The notes under the pieces were generated by a model. The model was given only the letters and a program-made list of their open reading frames with translations, ran no database searches and was not told the origin of the DNA. A stretch of 64,000 bases of DNA. Source: Amoebophrya sp. A120. Lineage: Eukaryota; Sar; Dinophyceae; Syndiniales; Amoebophryaceae. This document shows, in pieces, positions 1 to 13,117 of this stretch. The position numbers were made by a program, and so were the translations under genes. The stretch spans positions 1,315,790-1,379,789 of the forward strand of contig CAJINV010000011.1 of NCBI GenBank assembly GCA_905178155.1. Direction: 5' to 3'. The stretch's first letter is position 1. Each line of letters opens with the position of its first letter.

Positions 1-2558
1 AATAAGTCACAACGCCTAGAAGTTGTGTGCCATACCGTTACCTCGGAGCTTTGGGTATTACACATGGACATAATTGAAGATGCATTTTTAACAACACCTT
101 TGGCGATGTCCGATGCAGGGCCTCTGTTTTTCTTTCTCAATAATTGTACCAGTGCGTACAAGTAGAAAAAAATCAGTATTTTAGCCTCTGCAGAAGCAGA
201 CGCTCCTAACGCAAGCAACCTGGTCACAGCTTGAATAGAGGTGGTATTACTTCTAGATCAACATGACAGATTGAAATTCCTTCGTTTACTACCGAAAATA
301 GTGAAAGTCACTAGCTTATAAAGTAGAGCCTGTCGTGTAGTTTTGTTGACCTTTTTCTTATTTGGCTGAAGTGACCATGGTGATGCGGAAGGACGGTACG
401 TTTATCTCCGAGAAAATGAACAAGGAAAACCGTAGGTGGCAAGCAACAAAGATTGATTATACACGACCTCGTGGTCGTGGTCGAGGTCGAGGAATATTAT
501 ATGTTGTTCGCGTCATCAAGAACAACTACTGCGCAACATGTCTGCTACACGAACAGATGTAAGAGTGTCCTTAGACCTCAACCTCATGCTGCGCGGGTAC
601 TGAGGCAGGTTGTACGCCCTTCCTTTATGTTAAAATCCGCTAATCGCAACCGCAAGACCAGAAGCCGGGTGCAACTGCATACAATTTTGTGCTAAAAATG
701 AACTAAGCAATCAGGTATAGATCATGTCGTACTGTAGGATCGTGTACTGTACATTCTGCAAACTATTGGAGGCGTAATTTTCGAATGCGGCCACGTGATT
801 CTCGGCGCATGGAAGTTAAAGTAGTCGTAATTCTGCTCTTTGTTCGATGTGCTTTTGGGCCACGGAGCGACTATTATTTGCCCGAGAAGCTGCGAGTACT
901 TTAAGTAATTTCAACAGGCGAGGATCTGTATCAAGAAGATCAAGATCTCGTGGAAGTTCCTCGCATCCAGATCCATTTGATGTTCCCATGGGTGGTCAAC
1001 AATTCCTTACATAAAACGGTCAGCGGGCTTGTCAATAGTTCTTCAACATGATCGCATCATCTTCTTTATCAGTGCGGCGATTCTGGAAGTAGATCATCTG
1101 GCTTCAAGGCTCTCACGCGTGGTTGCGTAGAAGTTCCTAGCCTGCTCATCTAGTCCTCCTGAAGTAGGTGGTTTCATCTATAAGTATTAATTTCGTTAGA
1201 ACGAGGATTCCTGATCTTGATCCTTCCTGTCTCTTGTTCATCCGCAGCGTGGTTTGAGTTTATTATCCTCACTAACAAAAAATAAAATCGGAAGTCGTTG
1301 ACGACATCGAAGACATAGCAAGCTAAAAATACAATGAACGTAGGCACCATCCGGCTCCTTCCCCGTTGCAGCTGCCGCTTACGGGTCCTAGGTGGACCAC
1401 GTTAGCGCTCTGCGAAGTCCTGGACGACCGAGATTGTAATTTTGATTTGGATCAACATCAATCGAGCACCGTACTCTAGATTCTTGTTGACATGCTGCCA
1501 ATGCAGCAACAGACAAATTATTACTTAACTTCAACATCGGCAACATCCAATTTTCCTTCCGGGTACCCCCCTCATGAATAGAAGATTTTTTCCATTTTTG
1601 GCAGTCGGTGTTTTCAACGACCTTTGATGAAGAAGCAAAACCATAGTTAGAATGATAAGAGAAAAAGAACGAGAAACCCAAGCAGAAATGAATAAGAAGC
1701 AATGAAAAAAAGAAGTACATGAATACCCAGTATTAGCTATAAAAACCCAACCTTATAAAAGCGTAAAGACAAGTTGACGATATTGGAACCGTGTGTGGAT
1801 CTTCTTCTAACTCTAAGGTGGGATCAGTCACTACAACACCAAAACCCGCAGCCGCACCGCAAGACGAGATTGTTGCCTAGCTTGAAGGCGAACAAAGGGG
1901 ACCGAGCATTTTTCCCAGGATCTAACTACAGGCCGGGTACATATTCCAATTCCAAGAGAATTCCAAGAACGTTAACGAAGCGGGAGACGAACACACCCTC
2001 GCCTCGTCATCATCTACGAATTCGGAAATCATCGTTATCCCGACCCACAGCTCCTAATATTATCGTCGTCGAAGCAAGTCAACGCCAAAGCTGCCGGAAG
2101 GGTAAGTACGAGGCTTATCCGTGGTACTGGTGCTGAGTACGGCTCGGGCGCGTAAACTTTTTTTCACACGGGAAAGGAAACAAACAGACGAGACCTTCAC
2201 CTGTGCAGAAGTGTCTGAAGGCCCCGGTGACACATCAAGTACTTACTTACCCGTACGAAGAGAACAAGAGAAACATCAATCGAGCCTTGTACGTGTACCA
2301 GGATTGCTGGCGCGGCTGTTTTCTCGAAGCCATTATCTCCGCTACTGTTCCGAACTAATCCTCTTCTTCTCCTGGTCCTGCCGGCGATGCGCCGGTGAAC
2401 AGCCATCTTTATAAACACACGTACTCAACAAGAGCTTCGTAGTGAAATATTCGAGGACAACAGCTACGTCAGTTACAGAGCCACTACGGAACAACAGGGC
2501 CTCCGAAAATTTTTCTGTGTTGGAGGCCACTCTTGTGCACACGACAACATCGCCAACA
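1..2558. other. Upstream non-coding stretch
   Basis: I see no gene here. Open frames are short, lack good start contexts and overlap on both strands. A short GGTCGT/GGTCGA-type simple repeat lies near 468-493. The first convincing coding signal is the ATG at 2559. No tRNA, rRNA or introner was recognised. Confidence 0.5.
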
Positions 2559-5500
2559 ATGACGCTGTCGTACCTGGTGTACTTTCTGGTCGCACTGAGA
2601 AGTGTGGTGCAGCCTCGCAGCCATGCGGGTCTGGTGGCCGCCGCACGGCTGACCGCAAAAACTGGAAGTTCTTCGTCGCAGTCCTCGTCAACGAGCAGCG
2701 TGGGTCGTGGAGATGAAGCTCAACAATCCGCTGTTCCTATTGCCAACGCCGGTAGAAAAACAAGCGATCAGGAGTTGCAAGCCGGAGCTGCACCAGAGGA
2801 CAGAGAGGAGGATCATGCTCCTGCTTCTTCATCTTGGCAAGGAGGAGAAGCTTCGCCGGTAAGAAGGAGCGTTTTCGTACTTATTTCAATAGTGCTCTAA
2901 GATACGCATGGCTGTTTTCCTCGTGATAGATTCCATTCAATCATTTTTTCCATCTGTTTACTATACATAGGTGCAGCAGGAAGTCGCATCTTCTTCCTCG
3001 GCCTCACAAACGCAACCCCCGTCGCACGAAGACAACCAGCAGCATGATCCCCGAGCAGCCACCTCCTCGTGGAGCTCCAGCCAGATGAACTTGAACATGA
3101 AACCTCAGACGTCGCCGCGCCCGGGTTTCGCGCTTCTGGCTACAGCCGCGCCCGTGATCCCGCCGCCACCCCAGCATGAGCCGAATGTGGTTCTCGGTGC
3201 AGTGGCGCCCCCGCGCGACCGTGGCATTGCCAGCGATCATGGAAGTGGCGGCAGCTGGGGCACAACCAGTGAGACCACTGGCATGCCTCCTGTGGAGCAA
3301 GCAAGTCAAATCGGGAACGATTTTTTCCATCACCCCCGAGGCCTCCCGCTCACCGTTATTCCGCCGCGCCCCTGGAACCACACGAACACCCTTGCGGCTG
3401 ACGGAGGTGGCCCTTTGAACGGTTTTCACTTTGAAGGAGGGTCGCCAGGCGTGTCTCCGGCGAGTTCCTTCGGTGCTGGGCCTGGGGCCAGTATGATGCA
3501 GCACGATCGTCCAACATGGACGTCGCCAGGGGCGGGTCCTCACATAATGACCAGCATGTGTGGTGGAGGTGCTGCTGTGGGCGGGTACCAGCAACTACAA
3601 CAACACCCTGGCTGGTTTGACGAGTATGATGTGCCGCATGTTGGTCATCATTTTGTGGATACTAGCCAGCAATACGCAAATCAGGCGTCTACTTGGATGA
3701 TGAACCACGACGTGGCAGCGCAACAAGAACAACAAGAAACGATTACTCCTGCGCGAGACCCGCGCGGAGGTCAGGGAACTGGCGCGGCCTCCTCCTCTTC
3801 TACTCACGAACGGAATCTATCTTGGATGGATGTTTCGCCTCGTGTTGCAGCGCATGAACGACCTGATGAACCAAAGAATCCAAAAACTACAGTGAAACAG
3901 AATGAGCCCCCGACTCGTCCACCCGGTCGTGCAGCTCCGGTAGCAACTGGAACTGCCGCAGGGGTCTTGGAAGCAGCGCGTCGAGTTACGCAAGCTGCTG
4001 AGAACTTGGTGGCTTTAGGATTGGCACCTTCCCAACCTTCATCAACATCCGCAGCCGCAACGAACACGGAACTGCATCCGGGAAAACAACAACATCAGCA
4101 TGCAGACGGTCGCGCGTTTCTGGCACACAGTCACCGGGCTCTGGAACAGCAGATTTTATGGCAGCAACAGGTACAACAGTACGAGGCGCAGTACTTGCAA
4201 CGAATGGCAGCTGCGCAAGAAGACGCTCACCAGCAACAACTTGCCTGGCACGCAGCTGGTGGGGGCTCCGCTGGTTGGTATGACTACGATCAGCAATGGT
4301 CTATTGGTGCAGTGGTCCCAGCTGCACCACATCCCTTGTTCCCACCAGTGGACCAAGAAAAGCTGGAAAAACATTCTACAGCCGATCACGTTTCATGGGA
4401 GGACCACCATGATGATCTCGGACGCGGCAGCACCTGGCCTGGTGTTGTTGAGAACAGAGCAGCGCCGTTTGGGTCGTCCACCGGGATTGGTGTTCCCCGT
4501 GCGCCACCTGCGATGTCGCCGCCACCCGCGTCGCTCCTGCGCATTGCAGCGCAGGCCACCGATCATAAGTCCTCTCTTGTGTCGTCATCTGGATCTGCTC
4601 CGTCGTCCTGTATGAATTGCAAAAGTATCGCACTCGTATAAATGCATATACAAACATCCTCAGCATGAGAAATAAAATTTGTAATGCGGCTTTAGCTTCA
4701 GAAAAAAATTTGTAAATGCATGAATGATTGCAATTACTACGAGTACGATACTTTTGCACAGGATATCCTGGGCGGCCGTGCCAATCGACCCGATCCTCGC
4801 GGCGCGGCCACCCACACCCCCGATTCCCGAAAACATTGCGACTGCTGTTGCTAAAAATTTAGAAGAAGAAAACCTAGGGGCGTCTCTTGATCATGGCAGG
4901 GGAAGTAGGAGCACGACAACCCCCACCGTGGTCCAGCACGACCGTGGTCCACCACCTAAGATTGAAACTACAGACTCCGATAACAAGGAGCGAGACGCAA
5001 TCGAGCAGCAACTCGCTTTGCTCAGGCGCTTGATGGGGAAAGAAATGACGGAAGAGGTTGGTCTTGCTGGCCGGGATGAAGATGTTGTTAAGAATGGTGC
5101 CGAAGAACAGGAAGATGAAACACCGCCCTCTACTTCCCAGAAAATGTTGTTGGACCATGAGGATGAGAAAGAACCCGAAACGCAGCACAGTTTCCAAGCT
5201 TTGAACAATTCTGCTGGTACTGCTGCAGCACGATCTACTGCACCCGAGGCAGGAGCTCTTGCTCCAGGCGCGGATGTGCTGCAGAAGATAGTAGCCGCTG
5301 TACGAGGAACAGGAACTTCTAGGGGGACAAGGAATGGCGATGCAGTACAACAGAGAACTGAGACAAAAGACTCAGGCACAGGGCCGCAAGGTTGTGGAGA
5401 TTATCATTCATCTGCCACGGCGTCGTGTCCTCAAAGTCAAAACCCGGCGGGGGAACAAAAACCGATTAACAACACGACAACACAGCAGGATGAATCATCA

Positions 5501-8500
5501 TCCTCAGCGCAGAAAGCAAGTACCGCAGGGAACACCTCCCAAGGCCACACTCTGCTACAACCTGGCGCAGAACAAAATGGTGGCATTAGTGGCACAGCAG
5601 ATCTTGACGTTTCCGAGGCGCCAACTGCAACTCCTGCATCTCACAGAGTTATTATAGAATCAAACGGCCAGTGGTTGCAGCTGTTTAAGAGGGTGAGCGA
5701 CAAGGAGAACCGGAAGAAAATCCTCCTGGTCTTATACCTCAAATACCTGGGGTTCGTCGAATCCCTGCCCCCAACCGCACTACAATCCTGGTCGTCGACC
5801 CCGGATGCCATGTTTGTGCCGCTGCTCCGTTTCGGCAGCACGCTTACCGGGCTGGGTTCATTGGACGCGGATTTAGATCTGATGCTAATCAGTCGACCCG
5901 CCTGCGTTTTTGAGGGGAGAAAGACCGGGACTTTGGAAGCGATTCGAGAAAAGCTGGGACAGAATGCATTTTTCAGGTATCAAAATGATTGTAGAAATGC
6001 AATGTGGATCATGGTCTCGCGAGATGCGGACGTTTTTTTTTTCGTTTTTCCAGTTGCAGATTTTTTTGAAATAACTTGAAATTCTGTTTTTCAGTTTATG
6101 CTGAACAAAATCCAAATTGAAAATTCATCTGCAACACTCCTCCCGCATAAACAGCAACGGCCGCGTGGTTCCGCACCCGGACCCTACCGTGGGTTTCCGT
6201 CTTTTAATCGAAGCAGATCCGGACGTCCTGTTCCAAGACCAAAATTGGTTGCAGGCCCTTCGCGACACCAAAGAACACGCGGTGGCAGAGTTGGGCCAGG
6301 CAGGCTGGAGGAAAGGGAGTCACACGCAAAGCGACTTCGATCTTCATGTCCAGCTACCTACAAGTAGTCGTGAAAATCTCGTTCCGGCTGCCGTTCTTGC
6401 CGGAACTCCAGATCAATCAAACTTTAGTACCAGCAACAGTGCCTCGGTAAGAACACAAACACTGCGGACCAACATGACGATGTCGGGAGGAGGTGTTTTG
6501 CCACCACAGCACGCACTGGAGAGGTCCCAGGAATCGGATCTGCGGCAGTTGCTTCACGATGTGTGGTTCTCTCGGTCGAGGCGGAAACAGGACTTTGAAG
6601 ACCACGGCCACAAACAAACTGCAACTGCAGATCAAAACCGTGGTGAATCGGAATCGCATTCGGAAAAACAAAATAAAGTACTGATGCCATCACGTAATGC
6701 AGGTGCATCTGCTTCTGCAAGTGCAACTGCATCTGCGGTGGACCCGGACCACGTGGATCATGGTTTTGATTATTCCAACGAACCGCTCTATGTCCTTCCA
6801 ATAGAACATCAAGCTGGCGACGAGCAGATGGCCGCGACGCACACGACGTCGCATCGTGTCGAGGAACATCAAAATCAAGACGACGAAATGGAAATGGTCT
6901 TCCACAATTGTAGCAGCCAGGCGTCCTTCGATTCGCAAGCACAGTCGCACACCGGTCTTAGCCTCGATTTTCAGCAGGACTGCCAGCTACATGATTCATC
7001 ACGCGACATTAATTCGCAAGACCTGATGACGATGAGCCAAGATTTGAATCCCGAAACTGTGATCGAGGAAGGAAACGAAGAGGACGAGGAACTACACGAT
7101 GAAGGACTACTACAAAGCAGTTCCGGAACAATAACTGCTGCTGTCAAGAGCAGCCCGCCCAACATGCTGATCACCCTCGACGACGTCATCGCTGATGTGA
7201 AAGCCGCGATTACGAGCTCGAAATCCGAACAAGAAATTCTGCAGCACGACAAGGATAAAAACTTGATCCATCTCGACTTCCACGTGCGCGCGGACGTGCA
7301 AGAGTGGACGGAGTTGGCCGGGACGGTTTTCTTGCAGAAACTGGCCAAGGAATTGTTACTAGCAAGGGATTTTGTAATCCTGGTGAAGCTATGCAGTGCA
7401 AAAGCATCGTACTCGTATAAACGCACTACAAATTTTCTCAGCATAATAAAATTTGTAATGCGGATTTACATTAACCTTCAAGAAAAAAATTTGTGATGCA
7501 TACGAGTACGATACTTTTGCACAGGATAGAAACACTGGGCGAGCAAGCACGGCGTGTACGAGTTGCTGCAGGGCGCGGGACCTGGCATGTGCTGGACGGT
7601 GGTCGCGTTGGACTTCTTGGCGAGGCGGAATTTGTTGCCTCCAAGAGTAGAATTAGAACCTTTTGTGGAGAACAGCAGGAGTGCCTCCCCGTCGCCAGAC
7701 GTGCGGTCGGAAGCTGCTGGGAGCAGTGGTGCAGGTCTGGGCGGCAGAGGCAGTAGTGCGCAAGGGCTAGTAGCGGACGAGGACGGAAAAGGGCAAGAAG
7801 ATATTAAGCACGACCAAGACCAACAGGAGGAACTGGAACAATTCTCCTTCTCTACTGCCACGGCGAAGATTTCCTGGCTGGACAAGTGGCGCGCCAACTG
7901 GGACTATTCCGCGGCGTTCGACCAGCAGGATCGGCTACTGGAGGAAGCAGTCTCCCTTTCACGTACCACTTCGCGGTCCTCTGGTGGTGCTGGTGCAAGT
8001 CCAAATCTAGATGCTGCAAGCACATCTTCCATAAAAGTGCATGTCGGCGAGATGAACGCGGAACAGAAAAAGGCGAGAACCTTCACAGCAGCGCCCCTGG
8101 CGGCCCTGAAGCATAGAAACTTCGTCCGCCACCCCACCGATGAGGAGCAATTTGCGGAAGCGTGGTTTGCGGCGAACTTTCGGGATAACTCGCCAACAAT
8201 TTTCTATTTCGGCGATCAGTTGTCCGAAGACCAGCGGTTGTTGCGGTTATGCATTGCAAAAGTATCGTACGTAGTACAAATCGCATGACAAATTTCTCCA
8301 GAAGGAAAAATGGAACTTGTAATGCTGATTTGGCTAAGAAACAAAAATTGTCATGCAGGATTGCAATTAGGAGCGAGTGCGGTACTTTTGTAGAGCATAA
8401 AGGTTTAGTTGCTACGAGGCACACAAAAACTACCAAGTCGCTGTATCAAATGTAAAAATGTCTGGGTCTGGAAATTTGTGATGCTGGGTGGCGTATCATG

Positions 8501-11500
8501 AGGAGGCCACAAGTGCTGGCTCAGCATGACAAGTTTCTGAGCTTCCAGGTGTTGCCTATTCTGCATGACAAACTGCGTTTCTGCATGACAGAAAAGTGGC
8601 GCTCTTGGGTAACATGCATGACAGATTTGAGAGTCATGCCAGACAAGCATGACAAACATGCACTCTTCCAGACCCAGACATTTTTACATTTGATACGCTG
8701 TGGACGAAAACAATTACGACTACCAGGCGGAAGCACTGTTAGGCTTGTTTGTTTCATCTCTTTCATCTTCCAAACAAGATCATGGTAGTATTACCAGTCG
8801 TGGTGCCAATATGGGATCGACCTTGACTTCTTCCTCCTCGTCACTCGCAGCTGAAATCCCCGCACCTGTATCGGACCAGCACGACCGTTCTGCTGAGGAA
8901 ATGGACTTTTTCACCTACCTCCACGAACGGATCTACCAGGACGTTTACTACGACAGCGAGGGTGTATTGCAGCAACCGAGCCAGTTTTTCCCGGATCGCG
9001 CTATCACAATCAAGTCCCCCGGAGCGTTCGCCAAACTGAAATTTCAGGTACTACCAGCAGCAAGATTAAGATATAGATAAACCATTAGCGTCTGCTGAAA
9101 CTAAAAGCACAGCACCAGCTGGTGCTGATGCTGAATTTGGGTCTTGATCGATTCATCTTTTTTCGCCTTGATGTAGATGTTCTCATTGCAGCTGAAAAAA
9201 AATTTTTACACAACAGATTGATCAAACCTGGTATTCCGTGAAAGCCAAGCGAGAGTTTGCGGTGTTGTTTCGCGGCGAATTCGCATGGGCACGAGTTCAA
9301 CATGATGGTGAACAAGATGGTGTCCTCACGACGTCGCGCGATCAGGAGGGCGCCGCACCCACCTTGGCACCCGCCCCCGGTTCACCTCCCGCCCCATTCC
9401 AGGTGGTGCCAGTGACACGGCGGGATATTCAGAAGGAGGAGGTTGGGAAGGAAACAGCGTCCGGGCCGTCGGCACAGCTGCAACTGCCCGGGGCGTCGAT
9501 GACGTATATAGTGAGTTTCTCACATTTTTATTTGAATTGTTCTTCAATCCACAACAACCTGTGTAAATTGACATTGTCCTGACATGCAGCTTTCATCTTC
9601 GAGTTTGATGTGTTGAAAACAATGCATGATGCAAGAGGAGTAGAGCAGCGCTAAAAAGACGTACAACGCGTTCAATAATATCAGCGGCTCATGGACTACC
9701 GCCGCAACGACGGCCGGGACGCAACCGCAGCACGGTACTTCTACCTTGGGACACAACGCCGTGATGACACCCTCTCTCGACGAGGTGGAAACGGCGCAAG
9801 ATGCTGGAACCGCACGTGAAGAAAATCCTGACCCCGCAGCCCTCATTCATCGCATTGATTCGTTCACGACTGACGCGAGCACGGTAACAAGGACCACAGA
9901 GGAGTCGATCACGACTGGTTGGAACCAATATGTTCAAAATAACCGGTTCCACCATAACCATGCAGCGGCGAACGGGTCTGGCCCAGTGGCTAAAAAAGAA
10001 GAGGAGCCTGATCACACCGACAAGGAACTTCCTGCTCCGGACGCTGCGCTGCTCAAACAACAGAAGAGCGCTGACGTTGCAGTTGCGGATGTTGCGCACC
10101 ACCACGACCACGCTGAAGTGGCGCAGCTACGAAATAAAGCAGTTTCTGCTAGTGCTACGGCTCCTCCCTCTCCGGCGCAACTGTGGTTAAACGGACGACA
10201 GCCGTCGACGAGACATGCAGCGGGAAGAGATCATTCTGGCGCCGCTGCGCTTGGTGAACAACAAGGTGAGCATGTAGATGCTGGGTTGTCGTCTTTGCAC
10301 CGCACGTGGTCGCGGCACCAGCAGGCCAGCCGTACGGGAGCTTCATCTTCTTCCTCTGCTGCTGCTGCTGCTGCATCACCGCCACCGGCAGCTATGCCAT
10401 CGACGCATTTCTCTTTCGCTTTCGTCCCAAGTGAAGATCCGATGATGCCGAGTGCAGAGCGAATTTACGGGATGAGAATGGGTCCCGTTCCTCGTCAAGA
10501 ACGACCTCAAGGTGGACAACATCTACATCTTCACACGACTCACTTCGTTGGAGATGAGCAAGGCCTTGGACATCACGAAGATTCTAGCGGACATGCTCCC
10601 GCCCTACGCACTGCAGAGCTGCTGGTACACGACCAAGTTGATCGGGAACATTTACATTATCCCAATGCTGACATGGTCATGGAAGAAATGCTTCCCTCGG
10701 GGGTCGTGCTGCCCAGCAGCGGCAACCAGGGCGGTGGACCCAACGAAGGAGGTTTTCTGCAGAAATCGAAATTTTCCCAGCGGGTTCGCAAGACAAAACG
10801 GCAGAGGCTGCAAGAAGTGGGGCAGTTGAACAATAGCCAACAACATCGAGAAACAGGTCGGGGCGGAGCAGGTGGAAACGGTGCGTCGAGAGGTTCCGCT
10901 TCGGCCTCACCGCAAAGACACATTGATTTAGAACCGGAACGAGCCGTAGAGAAGCGGCGTTCCGGATCCGTCACGCCTGGTGCGGCAGCTCCACTCGGTT
11001 CTTTCTCTTCAGGACACCACTTTGTTACGAATGCGTCTCAGCGGCTAATCGGTCAACTGAGTAGTTCCAGTGTGCAGGATAATTTTACGGAGCGCGGCAC
11101 AGTAGATCAAGCAGAACAAGCCGTTTCTGGGCGGTCTTATTCCGAGGTGGGTCTGCGTGCACGCAGAGCAGCCAGGGCTGCTGATGAACAAACTACTTCT
11201 ACAAACGAACACAACGTCCCGATTTTAGAGCAGGTCTCTACACGGCAGTTCTTGGAAAGCGAGAATCCCAGCAGGCGGGTTTTTGATCTCCGAGACTTGG
11301 AGGGGCGGATTCTCAATACGGCGCAAACAGATGAAGCAGGAGTTGAAGAAGTTGTACCGCACGAGATGGGTGCAGCAGTAGATGAACGGTATGATCAACA
11401 TGGAGATCTTCATAGACGTGATGTTGCACTCGTTAACAATGTTGACAAAAATGATCGTCGCAAGAACTACGTCGCACAACTCCGCCGACGCCCTCATGAC

Positions 11501-11620
11501 GGCAGCGCCCGAAGAGCTGCCCAGGTAGAACCGGCCCCGCCCACTTCAGGAAGCGTTTCCTCTGTGGGTGACACGACCGGTTTGGCCGGGAGGTCGTCCG
11601 GGAGCTTCGTTTTTCAATAA
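2559..11620 (+). CDS. Giant terminal nucleotidyltransferase (non-canonical poly(A) polymerase / Cid1-like)
   Basis: Likely adds nucleotides to RNA 3' ends. Exons: 2559-2858, 2971-4610, 4771-5976, 6155-7389, 7534-8247, 8405-8443, 8701-9047, 9217-9510, 9659-11620. They sum to 2579 codons (2578 aa). The nucleotidyltransferase signature is a GS at about residue 1002 followed by DADLDL at 1012-1017. A third acidic strand, HLDFHV, is near 1421-1426. The Cid1-like motif VILVKHWASKHG at about 1460 is formed only when the introner at 7390 is removed. Next comes a Gly-rich, hydrophobic helix (GAGPGMCWTVVALDFL) and a region near 1712 that could be the PAP-associated domain. The metal-binding DxD and the third Asp are about 400 residues apart, against roughly 60 in Cid1, because of a disordered insertion. 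The first 20 residues are hydrophobic (signal or anchor-like). The ATG at 2559 is the first good start; the frame is open upstream but has no earlier ATG. The last 650 residues are low complexity. Canonical introns: 2859-2970, 5977-6154, 9048-9216, 9511-9658. The family call is firm; the RNA substrate is unknown. Confidence 0.78.
4611..4765 (+). mobile_element. Introner, family A (forward)
   Basis: The body starts TATGAATTGC and ends GCACAGGATA, with inner inverted repeats built on GCAAAAGTATCG. It is flanked by a perfect 5-bp duplication TCCTG (4606-4610 and 4766-4770). Removing body plus one copy gives P-S-S-W-A-A-V and switches correctly between the two open frames. Confidence 0.9.
7390..7528 (+). 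mobile_element. Introner, family A (forward)
   Basis: Ends TATGCAGTGC and GCACAGGATA. The duplication is GAAGC (7385-7389) and GAAAC (7529-7533). Its removal creates the conserved nucleotidyltransferase motif VKHWASKHG, so exact excision is supported by protein homology. No GT-AG ends. Confidence 0.92.
8248..8399. mobile_element. Introner, family A (symmetrical ends)
   Basis: Starts TATGCATTGC and ends AGAGCATA. The flanks GCGGT (8243-8247) and AAGGT (8400-8404) are diverged, yet either copy gives the same residues (Leu-Arg). It ends 44 nt before the next introner. Confidence 0.85.
8444..8695. mobile_element. Introner, family B
   Basis: Ends TATCAAATG and CATTTGATA, with inner inverted repeats TGTCTGGGTCTGG and CCAGACCCAGACA. 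Perfect duplication CGCTG (8439-8443, 8696-8700). Removal joins the frame through Q-V-A-V-D-E-N-N. Internal TTTGTGATGC and GCATGACAAA modules are shared with family A. Confidence 0.92.
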
Positions 11621-13117
11621 CGATGAGAAACGAGGTGAGCGCGAAACGAGGGCCAACCGGCGGATTGAACGATTGTATGATGTTCATGTTGAGAAAAACA
11701 AAAAGATAAAGAGGATAAAAATGGATTAGGATTTCCAGCTAAGGAAATGTGGATTTCCAGTACTTGTGCGCTTTGTTAGGATTACAAGCTACAGCCAAAG
11801 CCTTTTTGAAATCGGATATACATAGAATAGCCATCTTAGAAAGTCAGGAAAGACAGACTCCCAGCACAAAGAAATAAAGCTGAAAAGACCACAGTCTACT
11901 TCCGAATGAAACGAGCCAAAAACGAACCATAAAACTAACGGTCACGACTTTTTGTACTTAATTACCAGTTGATGTGGACGAGGTGCGGGTCCTCGTGCCA
12001 CGTCGTTTGCCTCATGTTTTTTCTCCCTTAATTTTGGCCTCTTTAAAAACAACTACTTCTTCCACTCCGAACTTCTACGAACGATTTCTTTTCCGAAATA
12101 CAAATGAAAGTGTAAGCACAGTGCTTATCATCTACATCATGTCTATCTGTACTTATCAACCTTTTTGGACTTTTATGTGATGCCCTGTAACAAGTGGAAG
12201 ATGATCAGGATGAGGATTCAAGCAGAGGCAAGATGGTCGTGAAGGGGTTTTGAACTTCTAGGTGCGTCGAATGTGGTGCAAAAGCCTTCATTGTCTCATC
12301 AACATTTCTGCGTTTTCGATTGCCTGAGGATGCTCAAACTTAATCGAAGAAAACCGAGCACCGTGACCACGTAGAGCCTGCTACTAGAACTTGTGTTGAT
12401 GGTTGTATGGATGATGTGAAGGAACATTATGTTGTAGAACCAGATAAATCTTCTACACAGCACGCCAGTCGTGCCAATGAAGCCGACTCCTCTACTTGCT
12501 TCCACTCAACATTATCTGGGAAGCAGGCGTGTTGCTGTTGCAGCTGCTCCGACGCCGTTCGTAGAATTATACTTTTCGGGAAAATTAGCGTCGCCTTTCT
12601 TGTTGCATCGGAAGAACGACTTTGTGTGCTCCTAGTAACGTCGTCTTCATGGAGCAGTGCTTGCGCCATTTCAACATCTCGTTTTGGAAAGGGGATCACT
12701 ACAGGCAAAGAATGTTGTCGAGGGAAAAATGGACGCTATTCGTCGCCATGTTTGTCGTGTTTCATGTTTACTTAGCTAGAGGGGATACAACTCAAATCGT
12801 GCGTTTCGGTCGGCCGCTTCTGCTAGGGGAAAACAAGCACTCAACCTTTACGATCACCATTTTCATTTTGATAAAGAAAGTTTTCAAATGGAGTACTCAA
12901 TGAACGTCAGTGTCTAGTTGTATGTATCGCATCAAAAAAGTTTAGGCGTGTGTCGTGCCTCACGTCCGATACTTTCAGGTTTTTTTGAAAAGAACAACGT
13001 GAAGAACTTGGACCATATTTCACAACATCATTGTCGCACTAATGCGGTGATCGTCGAACCTTCTTGTACTTGTTACAAACGAAGTAATTTATTTTCCTTT
13101 TCCCCAATTTCTACCTT
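11621..13117. other. Intergenic stretch
   Basis: No gene is supported. Overlapping open frames near 12407-12903 (+) and 12427-12708 (-) lack a convincing start, domain or splice context. No introner ends were seen. Confidence 0.45.

Noticed and set aside
2973-4067. Long minus-strand frames opposite exon 2 of the first gene
   Set aside because: They are mirror frames of a GC-rich low-complexity exon; the plus strand has the longer frame with valid splice sites.
6098-6367. Alternative frame MLNKIQIENSS after the intron at 5977
   Set aside because: Using the first TTTTTCAG acceptor (6094) puts the exon into this frame, which stops soon. The acceptor at 6154 restores the long frame with correct phase.
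8498-8788. Open frame within the introner at 8444-8695
   Set aside because: It is made of TIR and internal repeat modules; removal of the element is required by the host gene.
12407-12903. Overlapping open frames on both strands between the first two genes
   Set aside because: No domain, no consistent start, no partner exons; length is within chance for this region.
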